DNA of 38,591 nucleotides from Enterococcus diestrammenae (GCF_009933255.1 NZ_MAEI01000024.1:1-38591); one strand, 5' to 3'; positions 18,241 through 26,877 are shown, counted from the stretch's first letter. The notes: generated from the sequence alone by a model not told the origin. Made by a program: numbers and translations.

Positions 18241-19032
18241 ATGGTATATGAATCGTTAGTTGTCGGAGGACTAATGGCATTTGGATTATTTTCTGATAAG
18301 GCATTAGGGGATCCAATGTTCAGACGTCCATTGGTAATGGGAGCTTTAGTAGGACTATTATTAGGTGATTTGAGACAAGGATTAATTATGGGAGCAGCAA
18401 TTGAAGTTGTTTTCTTAGGGACTTCTCAAATTGGTGGTTCACTCCCATCAGATACAATGACGGGGTCAATCTTCGGAACGGCCTTTGCAATTCTCACTAA
18501 TCAGGATGTTGAAATAGCATTGACATTGGCCATTCCAATCAGTATGTTAGCAGTTGCTATCAACCAAGCTTGTCTTTTTGTAGTCGGTCTTTTCTTGGAT
18601 CGCTTCAATTCCTTGGTTGATAAAGGTGAATATAAGAAGTTTGCTACCTTGCATTGGGTACTTTGTTTAGCTCAATGTGCTGTGTACTTTTTAGTAGGAT
18701 TTGTTGGTATTTTATTAGGAACTACAGCCATTCAACATCTACTAGACATTATCCCTCAAGTGATTATGGATGGTCTTACTCTAACTGGTCAAATTCTTCC
18801 TGCATTAGGGATTGCACTTTTATTGAACATGTTGTGGGATTCTAAAATTGCAGTCTTTGCTTTATTGGGATTTATTTTAAATGCATATCTTGGAATGCCT
18901 TTGATGGGTATCGCTTGTATTGGAATTGTAGTTGCAGTTGTAGTTGGACTCCGAGATAAAGAATTGGTTGAAATGAGTAATAGCAATACAACTAGCACGT
19001 CAACAACGAATGGAGATGATTTCTTTGACTAA
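18241..19032 (+). CDS. Mannose-family PTS EIIC membrane component
   Basis: 263-aa integral membrane subunit. It opens with the family pattern (GGLMAFGLFSDKALGDPMFRRPLVMGALVGLLLGDL) and has the region IEVVFLGTSQIGGSLPSD. The C-terminus is an unusual Ser/Thr/Asn-rich tail (about 245-260). With EIID it forms the sugar path across the membrane. AAGGAG precedes the ATG at 18241. Its end overlaps the EIID start by 23 nt, implying translational coupling. Confidence 0.92.
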   Translation: MVYESLVVGGLMAFGLFSDKALGDPMFRRPLVMGALVGLLLGDLRQGLIMGAAIEVVFLGTSQIGGSLPSDTMTGSIFGTAFAILTNQDVEIALTLAIPISMLAVAINQACLFVVGLFLDRFNSLVDKGEYKKFATLHWVLCLAQCAVYFLVGFVGILLGTTAIQHLLDIIPQVIMDGLTLTGQILPALGIALLLNMLWDSKIAVFALLGFILNAYLGMPLMGIACIGIVVAVVVGLRDKELVEMSNSNTTSTSTTNGDDFFD

Positions 19033-19840
19033 ACTGGAAAAAAAGGAATTGAATAAATTAAATCGTTCTAGCTTTTATCGTTCTTTGACACTGTCAGGAT
19101 CATGGAATTACATCAATGCCCAAGGAAATGCGATGGCATATACATTATTTCCAGCTTTGAAAAGAATTTACAAAGATAAACCTCAAGAATTAAAAGAAGC
19201 AATGAAGAGAAATATGGCATATTTTAATATATCTCCTCCATTTTCAACATTTTTGGCAGGTGTTACTACTAGTATGGAAGAAGAAAATGCGGCAGATTCT
19301 TCCTTTGATGCAGCTTCAATCAATGCCGTAAAAGCTAGTTTAATGGGGCCTTTAGCAGGTATTGGGGATTCTCTATTTTGGGGAACCTTCCGAATTATTA
19401 CTACAGGAATTGGGATTAGCTTAGCAGAACAAGGAAATGTATTAGGTCCAATCTTATTTTTAGTATTATTTAATCTAACCTATATGGTTCCGAGATTTTA
19501 TGGCTTTAAATTTGGCTATAATGTTGGTGCACAATTCATTCAGAAAGCTTATCAAAATGGCTTGATTAACATTATTACAAAAGCTGCTACAATTTTAGGT
19601 TTGATTATGGTGGGGGGAATGATCTCTTCAACAGTTTCTATTTCTACCAATTTAGCATTTACTGTTTCAGGAACAGAATATAAAATTCAAGAAATTCTTG
19701 ATCAAATCTTTAAAGGCATGCTTCCTATGATTGCTACACTTGCTTGTTTTGCTTTAGTTAGAAAGAAAGTTAGTGCGAACAAGATTATTATTGGAATTTT
19801 AGTTTTATCAATGCTTCTTGCTGCAGTCGGATTTATTTAG
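19010..19840 (+). CDS. Mannose-family PTS EIID membrane component
   Basis: 276-aa membrane subunit partnering EIIC. Family features are SGSWNYINAQGNAMAYTLFP near the N-terminus, the PPFSTFLAGVTTSMEE region, ASLMGPLAGIGDSLFWGTFR, and hydrophobic helices to the C-terminus. No independent ribosome site is visible before ATG 19010 (or 19016), consistent with coupling to EIIC. EIID subunits occur only in the mannose PTS family, so the assignment is firm although the sugar is unknown. Confidence 0.92.
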   Translation: MEMISLTKLEKKELNKLNRSSFYRSLTLSGSWNYINAQGNAMAYTLFPALKRIYKDKPQELKEAMKRNMAYFNISPPFSTFLAGVTTSMEEENAADSSFDAASINAVKASLMGPLAGIGDSLFWGTFRIITTGIGISLAEQGNVLGPILFLVLFNLTYMVPRFYGFKFGYNVGAQFIQKAYQNGLINIITKAATILGLIMVGGMISSTVSISTNLAFTVSGTEYKIQEILDQIFKGMLPMIATLACFALVRKKVSANKIIIGILVLSMLLAAVGFI

Positions 19841-19849
19841 GAGGATACT

Positions 19850-21358
19850 ATGGAATATCGTAACCCAATTCTTAAAGGCTTTTATCCAGATCCAAGTGTT
19901 TGTAAATTCCAAGGGAAATACTATTTAGTAACATCAACATTTGAGTATTTCCCCGGAATTCCGGTTTTTGAAAGTGATGATTTAGTAAACTGGGAACAAA
20001 AAGGACATTGTCTAGACACGAATAGTGATTTAGATTTGACTAATAGTGAAGTATCCAAAGGTTTGTTTGCACCAACGATTCGAAGTGATGGTAAACGACT
20101 GTATGTTATTGTAACCAATGTCACAATTATGCGGAACTTCTATGTTTATACGGATGATATTGAATCTGGTTGGTCTGATCCTATTTTTATTGATGGTTGG
20201 TCAGGTATAGATCCATCTTTATTCTTCGATGATAATGGAAAAGTATATATTCAAGGTAACTCGTATAAGTCTGATGAAACACTGGGGATTTATCAAGCGG
20301 AACTAGATATTACTACGGGGGTACTTCTTTCTGAAAAATCTTATATTTGTGCTGGTACAGGGGGTAAAGCTCCTGAAGCACCTCATATTTTTAAACGAGA
20401 TGGTTTTTATTATCTTTTAATGGCAGAAGGAGGAACTGAATATGGGCATATGGTAACTATCTTTAGAAGTTCTTCCATATCAGGCCCTTTTGAATCATGT
20501 CCAGAAAATCCAATACTAACTCATCGGAGTATTCAAAGTAAGATTCAATGTGTGGGACATGCCGATTTTATTGAGGATAAGAATGGTAACTGGTGGACCT
20601 TCTGTTTGGGCATCCGAGTAAAAGGGAGTCATAGTTATTATCACCATTTGGGTAGAGAAACTTTTTTAGCACCGGTTACTTGGAATTCAGAAGGATGGCC
20701 TATTGTAAATAATAATAATCCATTAGAATTTGAAATGGAGGGGCCATTAACGGTGCCACAAATCATTAAGGATAATAGTACGACTTATGATTTTGAAGCG
20801 TTAAAAAAAATTCCAGAAAGAGTTATTTTTCTTAGAAACCCTGATATCAATAACTACAAAATAGTTGAAAATGACGGTTTAATAATGCATGGATCCCAAG
20901 GGAAATTAACTGATACAAGCAAAATTTCTTTTATGGGTATTCGTCAATCTGAATTTAATATTTATTTTTCAGTACTTCTTGATTTTAGCAACCATAATCA
21001 GGGGCAATTTGGGATTGCAGCTTTCATGTCTAGAGAATTTCATTATTTGGTTGAAGTTGATTCCGAGAGAGAAACAGTTTCTTTTCGAAAAAAGATTGGC
21101 AGTATCGATTACGTTGTTTGTGAATATGATTTGCCAGAGGTTTCCGGAATTGAACTAAAAGTAACATCTGACGATAAATACTATTATTTTTCTTATATTG
21201 TAGAAGGAAAAGAGAATTTACTTGGTCAAGCAGAATGTGCCTTTTTAGCATCAGAACTGTCAGGTACCTTTACTGGAACAATTTTAGGAACATATAATCA
21301 CGGAGATGAAAGTCAAGTAGTGATTGTGAAAAAGATGAGCTACCTAGAAAATAAATAG
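19850..21358 (+). CDS. GH43 glycosidase, beta-xylosidase-like, cytoplasmic
   Basis: 502 aa. The N-terminal five-bladed propeller starts with NPILKGFYPDPS, typical of GH43 beta-xylosidases/arabinofuranosidases. The three catalytic acids are visible: D14 (base), D121 in GIDPS (pKa modulator) and E176 in APEAPH (acid). The C-terminal half (about 320-500) is a beta-sandwich of the kind attached to GH43 xylosidases. There is no signal peptide, so it acts on imported, possibly phosphorylated, oligosaccharides. GGAGGAT precedes the ATG and it follows EIID by 9 nt in the same operon. A mannose-family PTS feeding a GH43 enzyme is unusual. Exact linkage specificity is not predictable here. Confidence 0.88.
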   Translation: MEYRNPILKGFYPDPSVCKFQGKYYLVTSTFEYFPGIPVFESDDLVNWEQKGHCLDTNSDLDLTNSEVSKGLFAPTIRSDGKRLYVIVTNVTIMRNFYVYTDDIESGWSDPIFIDGWSGIDPSLFFDDNGKVYIQGNSYKSDETLGIYQAELDITTGVLLSEKSYICAGTGGKAPEAPHIFKRDGFYYLLMAEGGTEYGHMVTIFRSSSISGPFESCPENPILTHRSIQSKIQCVGHADFIEDKNGNWWTFCLGIRVKGSHSYYHHLGRETFLAPVTWNSEGWPIVNNNNPLEFEMEGPLTVPQIIKDNSTTYDFEALKKIPERVIFLRNPDINNYKIVENDGLIMHGSQGKLTDTSKISFMGIRQSEFNIYFSVLLDFSNHNQGQFGIAAFMSREFHYLVEVDSERETVSFRKKIGSIDYVVCEYDLPEVSGIELKVTSDDKYYYFSYIVEGKENLLGQAECAFLASELSGTFTGTILGTYNHGDESQVVIVKKMSYLENK

Positions 21359-21384
21359 ATTTCCTATTTTAAGGAAGTGTTTAA

Positions 21385-22065
21385 ATGTGTAAAGCTGTAT
21401 TATTTGATTTCAATGGTACATTGCTCTCAGATTCTCCACAAAATGAGGCTGCTTGGTTGGAATTTGCTAAAACTGTTACGGGAAAGATTCTTTCTCCCTC
21501 AGAATTTCAAGAAAATGTACATGGTAAAAATAACCGCCTAGTTTTGAAATACCTTTTTGATCGGAGCTTTACTAAAGAAGAAAGTATTGAATTAGGAGAG
21601 AAGAAAGAAGAAATCTATCGTCAAATGGTGAGACAGGACCCAACAACTCAGCACTTGATGTCAGGCGCTCCAGAATTTTTGGATTATTTAAAAGAAAAAA
21701 GAATTCCCGTTAATATTGCGACAGCAGCTGGGTATGGAAACGTTCGATTTTACTTTGATTTTTTTCATCTCAATCGTTGGTTTGATTTTGAAAAAATCAT
21801 TTATGACAATGGTGAAATGAAGAGTAAACCTTTCCCAGATTATTATATACAGTCGGCAGAAAGAATTAATGTGGATTTAAGAAATGTTGTAATTTTTGAA
21901 GATTCATATTCTGGATTACTAGCAGCTAAAAATGCTGGAGCCGCTAAAATTATTGCTATTGAAATCGGTGATAATCGGAATGATCTAATGTCCTTAAATA
22001 TTGCTGATATCGTTGTAAAAGATTACTTTTCTCCTGAAGTAAAGAAGTTATTTAAATCAAACTAA
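21385..22065 (+). CDS. HAD-superfamily phosphatase/phosphomutase-like protein
   Basis: 226 aa, beta-phosphoglucomutase-like subclass with a helical cap (about 15-90). Motif I reads LFDFNGTLLSD: the nucleophile D8 is kept but the second acid, normally D10, is asparagine. Motif II-like IATAA, a lysine-containing motif III (SKPFPDYY) and motif IV IFEDSYSGL are intact. As last gene of the PTS-GH43 operon it may act on a sugar phosphate released by the glycosidase; that is inference. AAGGAAG precedes ATG 21385. The asparagine could change the chemistry or mark a variant HAD family. Confidence 0.78.
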   Translation: MCKAVLFDFNGTLLSDSPQNEAAWLEFAKTVTGKILSPSEFQENVHGKNNRLVLKYLFDRSFTKEESIELGEKKEEIYRQMVRQDPTTQHLMSGAPEFLDYLKEKRIPVNIATAAGYGNVRFYFDFFHLNRWFDFEKIIYDNGEMKSKPFPDYYIQSAERINVDLRNVVIFEDSYSGLLAAKNAGAAKIIAIEIGDNRNDLMSLNIADIVVKDYFSPEVKKLFKSN

Positions 22066-22114
22066 AGCGATTCTCACCTCTACTAGAATTTAAATCATTT
22101 AATAAAAACATACT

Positions 22115-22164
22115 AAACACTAGAGGGTAAAATCAACCGTCGTTGATTTTACCCTCTAGTGTTT
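22115..22164. terminator. 23-bp perfect inverted repeat between convergent genes
   Basis: Positions 22115-22137 are the exact reverse complement of 22142-22164, with the 4-nt loop CGTC. It sits between the HAD gene (plus) and the GntR regulator (minus), so a bidirectional terminator is the simplest role. The outer ends are only moderately T-rich. Confidence 0.7.
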
Positions 22165-22190
22165 ACAATAATCAGTAGTAATTCCTTTAA

Positions 22191-22907
22191 TCACACCCGG
22201 CGGCGTCTCGCAAAATCTACAAAACGAAACTTGTCTAAGCGGTGAATAGATTCGCTGTATTGGAAACAACGAGTATCTTCAAGATAGACTAAACTGCGGA
22301 CCACCACCACGTGTTGATCTTCAGCCGTTAAGGTCATCAAGTCACGAATTTCCTTGTTGACGGGTTCGACGGTAATTTCTTTTTGAGCATAGGAAATTTC
22401 CAGACCTAGTTCATTTTCAAAATAAGCGAACAAAGAATCTTTGGCTTTTTGGAGGGGAAGTTCAGGGATGATCCCAGCATTGAGATAGTCCCGGTCTAAG
22501 ATGACAACTTCACCATCAATTTCCCGTTGCCGTACGAGTTTCCAAGCTTCCGAAGCCACTGGCCAATCAGTAATTTGTTGCAATTTAGTGGAGACAGCGA
22601 TTTTTTTCAACTCCGCGACTTTGGTTTCGTTGTGAATTTGTTGGGCGTTTTGCAGCTCTTTAAAACTGGTTAAGCCGCTGATGGGAAATTCAAAGCGATT
22701 CATGTCCAATACGATGGAACCTTTGCCTTGTTTTTTTTGAATATAGCCAGCGTTTTTCAACAAATTAAGCGCTTTCCGAATTGTTTCCCGTGAAACATTA
22801 TATATTTGAATCAGCTGATTTTCGCTAGGCAGCAAGGTTTGGGGCGGGTATTCTTTGTTGATAATTTTTTGTTCAAGGTCTAAGAAGATTTCACGAAATT
22901 TATTCAT
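22191..22907 (-). CDS. treR: GntR/HutC-family repressor of the trehalose locus
   Basis: 238 aa. An N-terminal winged HTH (about 5-70, with LPSENQLIQIYNVSRETIRKAL) is followed by a UTRA effector domain (about 85-230). This is the architecture of TreR-type repressors that sense trehalose 6-phosphate. ATG 22907 is chosen because GAGGAT sits 9 nt upstream; the longer reading frame to 23021 lacks support. It lies downstream of the phosphorylase and mutase genes but has its own promoter. An operator-like repeat lies in its leader, similar to sites at the other two trehalose promoters, so it probably represses itself and both transport and catabolic genes. Confidence 0.88.
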   Translation of the reverse strand: MNKFREIFLDLEQKIINKEYPPQTLLPSENQLIQIYNVSRETIRKALNLLKNAGYIQKKQGKGSIVLDMNRFEFPISGLTSFKELQNAQQIHNETKVAELKKIAVSTKLQQITDWPVASEAWKLVRQREIDGEVVILDRDYLNAGIIPELPLQKAKDSLFAYFENELGLEISYAQKEITVEPVNKEIRDLMTLTAEDQHVVVVRSLVYLEDTRCFQYSESIHRLDKFRFVDFARRRRV

Positions 22908-22990
22908 TTTAAACATCCTCACTTTTTGTTGGTGGGGTAGTGACAGCAAGAAAAGCTCATGCTGCAGCAATTTCTTTTTAGATGTCAACG

Positions 22991-23023
22991 ACTTGTCTGC
23001 TGCAACCAGTTGCCTAGACAAGT
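22991..23023 (-). promoter_or_regulatory. Operator-like inverted repeats in the treR leader
   Basis: ACTTGTCT (22991-22998) and AGACAAGT (23016-23023) are perfect inverted copies, with inner GCAAC/GTTGC. The segment AGTTGCCTAGACAAGT (23008-23023) is itself a near-palindrome resembling the sites at 26678 and 26928. It lies just downstream of the treR start of transcription. Confidence 0.55.
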
Positions 23024-23037
23024 GCTATTTCCCCATT

Positions 23038-23066
23038 ATTATAGTGATTTTTGACGAGAAAAACAA
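23038..23066 (-). promoter_or_regulatory. treR promoter
   Basis: Read on the minus strand: TTGTTT (23061-23066), 17-bp spacer, TATAAT (23038-23043). Confidence 0.65.
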
Positions 23067-23101
23067 TCGTCTTCTTAAAAAAGGTCCGCTACTAAAGAAG
23101 G

Positions 23102-23128
23102 AAAACCCGGACCAAACAGTGGCCCGGG
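23102..23128 (-). terminator. Terminator after pgmB
   Basis: On the minus strand CCCGGGCCA pairs with TGGTCCGGG (one G-T) around a 5-nt loop, followed by TTTT. It separates pgmB from treR. Confidence 0.8.
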
Positions 23129-23137
23129 AATAAGAGT

Positions 23138-23788
23138 TTACGCATTTAACAAGGCATCGAGGTCTAATTCGGTGAGTTTGTGGACAGTTTGGTCAGCACC
23201 ATGAAGGGGTTCTCCACTTAAAACGCCGACAGCATACATGCCACAAGCTTTGATGCCATCTAAGCCAGCTTGAGCATCTTCAAAACCAACGCATTCTTCT
23301 GGAGTAAAGCCCAGTAGTTCAGCTGCTTTGACAAAAATTTCCGGATCCGGTTTGCCTTTGTGCAAAGTCGCGGGATCCACGATTGCATCGAAGCGTTCAA
23401 AAACTTCCAATTTTTTCAAAATAAAAGGCGCATTTTTGGATGCAGAAGCGATAGCGCAGGGAATTTGACGGGCTTTGGCAGCCTCTAAGAAGTCTTTTAC
23501 TCCGGGTAACAGATCCGCTGGTGTCAAGTCTTGTAGAAGTTCTACGTAATGGGTATTCTTCTTGGCAGCCAAGGCTTCTTTTTCTTCCGGGGTAAAGTCA
23601 TTTTGACGCTTACCATGGACTAAAATTCGTTCCAAAGAGTCCATACGGCTGATGCCTTTCAGCTGCTCGTTGAATTTGAGATCGACATCAATCCCGATTT
23701 CTTTTCCTAAATCTCGCCAAGCTAAGAAATGAAATTTTGCAGTATCGGTGATGACACCGTCTAAGTCAAATACGAAACCTTTTTTCAT
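23138..23788 (-). CDS. pgmB: Beta-phosphoglucomutase
   Basis: Converts beta-D-glucose 1-phosphate to glucose 6-phosphate through a beta-glucose 1,6-bisphosphate intermediate. 216 aa. HAD motif I FDLDGVITD carries D8 and D10. The cap has LKGISRMDSLERIL, the specificity region of this enzyme, and later motifs are SASKNAP, KGKPDPEIF and GFEDAQAG. ATG 23788 has AAGGAG 9 nt upstream. It lies 43 nt downstream of the GH65 phosphorylase gene, whose product it consumes. Confidence 0.95.
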   Translation of the reverse strand: MKKGFVFDLDGVITDTAKFHFLAWRDLGKEIGIDVDLKFNEQLKGISRMDSLERILVHGKRQNDFTPEEKEALAAKKNTHYVELLQDLTPADLLPGVKDFLEAAKARQIPCAIASASKNAPFILKKLEVFERFDAIVDPATLHKGKPDPEIFVKAAELLGFTPEECVGFEDAQAGLDGIKACGMYAVGVLSGEPLHGADQTVHKLTELDLDALLNA

Positions 23789-23831
23789 CAATAATTACTC
23801 CTTTATAGACAGAAAAACAAATGGCTTTCTG

Positions 23832-26510
23832 TCAGTTTTTATTTTGTTCGTCATGATAGGGATAGACCAGTTGTTCACTAGCCGTTAGTGGAACTTCTTT
23901 GCCTTTGATGATAACACGGGTGTCAGTTGAGGTGGTTAAAATCACCTCTGTGGTCGTGACTTTCACGTAATAGTCCACATTTTTGACGGTAATGTGGTAG
24001 GCGATGGCGGACCAAGCAGCTGGTAAATTCGGATTGATATGAATTACCTCTTCTCGTACGTCTAGGCCAGCAAACGTCGTCAGTGGAATATAAAGGGTGG
24101 CGGCCATGACACCCGCGTGGATACCTTCTGCGGTCGTCCCTCCTTGAATATCGCGATAGTCAGAGTAAAGGGCTTCTTGGTACAGTTCCCACGCCAGTTC
24201 CTTCTCATCTACCATCGCCGCCAATTGGGCATGAACTACGCGAGACAAAGTCGATCCATGGGAAGTACGAGCAAGATAATAATGCAGGTTACGGCTGACA
24301 TAGTCTTCAGGTAACTGCTCCCGATAGCCTAAATCTTGTAAGATTTCTTCTACTTGGTTTTTTGAGAAGTTGTAATAAATCATCAAACTATCCGCTTGTT
24401 TGGCGACTTTATAGTCGTCAGCGGATAAGCCTTCCGCATTTAAGATGCGATCCAAGCGGTAGACATTGCCGTATTTTGCGCGATAATGGTCCCAATCCAA
24501 GTCCAGCAAGTCGAAGTAGCCGTCAAATTGGGCAATGATCCCGTCCGGGTTGATGTCTAAGGTTAATTGATGTCGGATTTTTTCCATTTTTGAGACCAGG
24601 TCGTCGGTGACCCCAGTTTTTGCTTGGATTTGTTGGAAAACCTCAGTGCCGAACGTTTCTTTTAAGTTCGCTAATTCTTCAAAGAGCCAGACCACCATCA
24701 TATTGGTATAGGCATTGTCTTTCAACCCACCTTCTTCAGCACCAGGATAAGCCTCATGAAATTCATCTGGCCCCATGACCCCAGCGATGGCGTAGCGGTT
24801 TGTTGTCGGATCAAAAGTAGCGATACTTTGCCAAAATTGGGCTATTTCTAAAATTAACTCCAATCCATAGTCTTTCATAAACTGATGATCTTCTGTGTTG
24901 TGCCAGTAGAACCAGACATTGTAGGCAATCGCCAGCGACACATGGCGTTGGCGGCGGCTGTGATCTTCTTTCCATTCTCCACTGATGGGATTGAGATGGA
25001 GTTCTTGGGATTGTTCGGTTCCATCTAGACCAGATTGCCATGGGAACATCGCCCCTTGATAGCCGGCTTTTTGGGCTTCGGTTTTGGCAGCTGGCAGTCG
25101 GTAGTACCGGTAGAGCAACAATTGCCGCGCTGTTTCTGGAAAACGTAAAATATAAAACGGCAAAATAAACAGTTCATCCCAGAAGATGTGGCCACGATAA
25201 GCTTCACCATGAAGACCACGGGCAGTTACGGAAGCATCCAGATTGACATTGCCGATAGGGGAGGCGGAAGACAAAAGGTGATACGTGTGGAGATTTAGAA
25301 GTTTTTGACTCATAAAATCCCCCGTAACATTGATGGCAGCATTGTCCCATAAAACTTGCCATGCCGCTGCAGATAGGTCCAATAAAGTTGCAAAATCAGG
25401 AAACTTTTCTGCTGGATTCTCTGGGCTTAAATGAAGAGCGGGTTGTTCCTCGTCAGGACGATATTGGGTCACATGGACGGTTTTTTCCAACTCATACCAT
25501 TGTTGGCAACGGGCTTCGATGGTTAAGGATTGAAAAACTTTTTCATCGGTCACTTCTGTTTGGAGCTCATGGGTTTTCAAGAGAGGACTCCGCAAAAAGG
25601 ATTCTTGTAAAACAGTAATGTGAGAGTCTTTTGTGCGGGCCGCTAAAAGAGCGTGGGGACCTGCCACGGCCGTCTTCAAAACATCTAGATGGCGGTTTTC
25701 AAGACTGCGGTAACGGGCGACGTTGTAGTTGTAGACCGTCCCATCAGCTTTCGTCACCACTTGGATCGTGCCATCAAAATCCGGAGTGAACCGATAACGC
25801 AGGCTATAGCATTCTCGTTGGGCCATACTGGCAAATTTAGCCGTTTCGATGGTTAAACTCCGTCCGTCTGCCAAAGAAAGCTGGCTACGGGAAGTCATTA
25901 AGCCATTTCGCATATCTAATGAACGATGGAGCGTGGTTACTTGCGTTTCTGACATCGCAACTTTTTCGCCATCGATGATTAAGTAGATTTTTTGTAGATT
26001 CGGTGCATTGACGAAATCTTCGTTGGCGATGGTGCGGTCTTGGACTTGAGAGTAGGCAGTGTTATAAAGACTCGCTAGATAGGTTGCTGGGTAGCTATCA
26101 TCAGAAATTTCCATCTCCGGTGTCGTCCCCCGTAAACCGAGATAGCCATTACCAACCGTCAGTAAACTTTCCACTGAGTACTCATCTTTGCCAGGGCGAT
26201 AGCCATAATAATCGAGATGCCAGCATAAATCGGCAGCTTTTTCAGGGAACTCATCTACCTTGACATTGGTCAGAAACGGCAGATTCAAATTCTCCGTCAG
26301 CCACTGGGACAGCTCAAAAGTCCCTTCTGGAAAAGTGATAATTTCTGGAAGCTCACAATAAAGGATACCTCCATCTGTTGGTTCCGATTGAATGATAGTA
26401 AAAAGGGATTTTGCGTTTGTCTGAGGAAGGTCGGTTAGTTGCTGTTGGTTACCCGAGGGCAGCTGAACTCGCCAGCCTTGGGAGGTAATGGTAATCATAG
26501 TCAGCTTCAT
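23832..26510 (-). CDS. trePP: GH65 disaccharide phosphorylase, probably trehalose 6-phosphate phosphorylase
   Basis: 892 aa. The core has GH65 inverting-phosphorylase features: NGYLGLRG near residue 121, the catalytic acid E583 in GVMGPDEFHE, and the phosphate-binding region SHGSTLS near the C-terminal third. With a trehalose PTS opposite and pgmB downstream, the likely reaction is trehalose 6-phosphate + phosphate to beta-glucose 1-phosphate + glucose 6-phosphate, as known in Lactococcus. Maltose or maltose-phosphate phosphorylase is the alternative. About 90 N-terminal residues precede the point where typical members start (CWHLDYYGYRP). ATG 26510 has no clear ribosome site; ATG 26498 is also possible. 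Confidence 0.85.
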   Translation of the reverse strand: MKLTMITITSQGWRVQLPSGNQQQLTDLPQTNAKSLFTIIQSEPTDGGILYCELPEIITFPEGTFELSQWLTENLNLPFLTNVKVDEFPEKAADLCWHLDYYGYRPGKDEYSVESLLTVGNGYLGLRGTTPEMEISDDSYPATYLASLYNTAYSQVQDRTIANEDFVNAPNLQKIYLIIDGEKVAMSETQVTTLHRSLDMRNGLMTSRSQLSLADGRSLTIETAKFASMAQRECYSLRYRFTPDFDGTIQVVTKADGTVYNYNVARYRSLENRHLDVLKTAVAGPHALLAARTKDSHITVLQESFLRSPLLKTHELQTEVTDEKVFQSLTIEARCQQWYELEKTVHVTQYRPDEEQPALHLSPENPAEKFPDFATLLDLSAAAWQVLWDNAAINVTGDFMSQKLLNLHTYHLLSSASPIGNVNLDASVTARGLHGEAYRGHIFWDELFILPFYILRFPETARQLLLYRYYRLPAAKTEAQKAGYQGAMFPWQSGLDGTEQSQELHLNPISGEWKEDHSRRQRHVSLAIAYNVWFYWHNTEDHQFMKDYGLELILEIAQFWQSIATFDPTTNRYAIAGVMGPDEFHEAYPGAEEGGLKDNAYTNMMVVWLFEELANLKETFGTEVFQQIQAKTGVTDDLVSKMEKIRHQLTLDINPDGIIAQFDGYFDLLDLDWDHYRAKYGNVYRLDRILNAEGLSADDYKVAKQADSLMIYYNFSKNQVEEILQDLGYREQLPEDYVSRNLHYYLARTSHGSTLSRVVHAQLAAMVDEKELAWELYQEALYSDYRDIQGGTTAEGIHAGVMAATLYIPLTTFAGLDVREEVIHINPNLPAAWSAIAYHITVKNVDYYVKVTTTEVILTTSTDTRVIIKGKEVPLTASEQLVYPYHDEQNKN

Positions 26511-26677
26511 GAGTTGTTTGCAGATAGGTGCGTGCCTCTCTGCTTCTCCTTTCTTTGTTTGCTGTGTTTCAAATCACTTGGAGTGTCGGGAGTTTCTCAG
26601 GGAGATTTCCTAGACAGTTTTTGATCTTTGTGTACATTGTGCTTGAAGCAGAGGTCCTTGCTTCAAATGAAATTACA

Positions 26678-26693
26678 ACTTGTCTATACATGC
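26678..26693 (-). promoter_or_regulatory. TreR-type operator at the trePP promoter
   Basis: ACTTGTCTATACATGC (plus strand) is an imperfect palindrome with the same ACTTGTCTA core as the treR site. It begins about at the predicted start of trePP transcription. Confidence 0.5.
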
Positions 26694-26699
26694 AACCTC

Positions 26700-26728
26700 A
26701 TTATAGCGGAGAATGACACCGATTTCAA
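26700..26728 (-). promoter_or_regulatory. trePP-pgmB promoter
   Basis: On the minus strand TTGAAA (26723-26728), 17-bp spacer, TATAAT (26700-26705). The leader is about 180 nt. Confidence 0.65.
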
Positions 26729-26877
26729 ATGTTATCTCCAATAAATTAAAAGATGCTTGACCATTTTCATATAAATATTTTCAAATTGGGGAGAATCAAT
26801 TAAAAACATTAATAGGAAGGTATTTTTAAAAAATATAAAAGTAGGAAATACTTTTAGACCGCTGCAAAAAAATAAAT

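Noticed and set aside
20011..20020. TCTAGACACG inside the GH43 gene as another TTAGACAC-type site
   Set aside because: Only a partial match inside coding sequence, far from any promoter; likely chance.
22908..23021. Longer N-terminus for TreR (38 extra residues)
   Set aside because: The extension crosses the operator/leader region, has no ribosome site and is not homologous to GntR N-termini; the ATG at 22907 has one.
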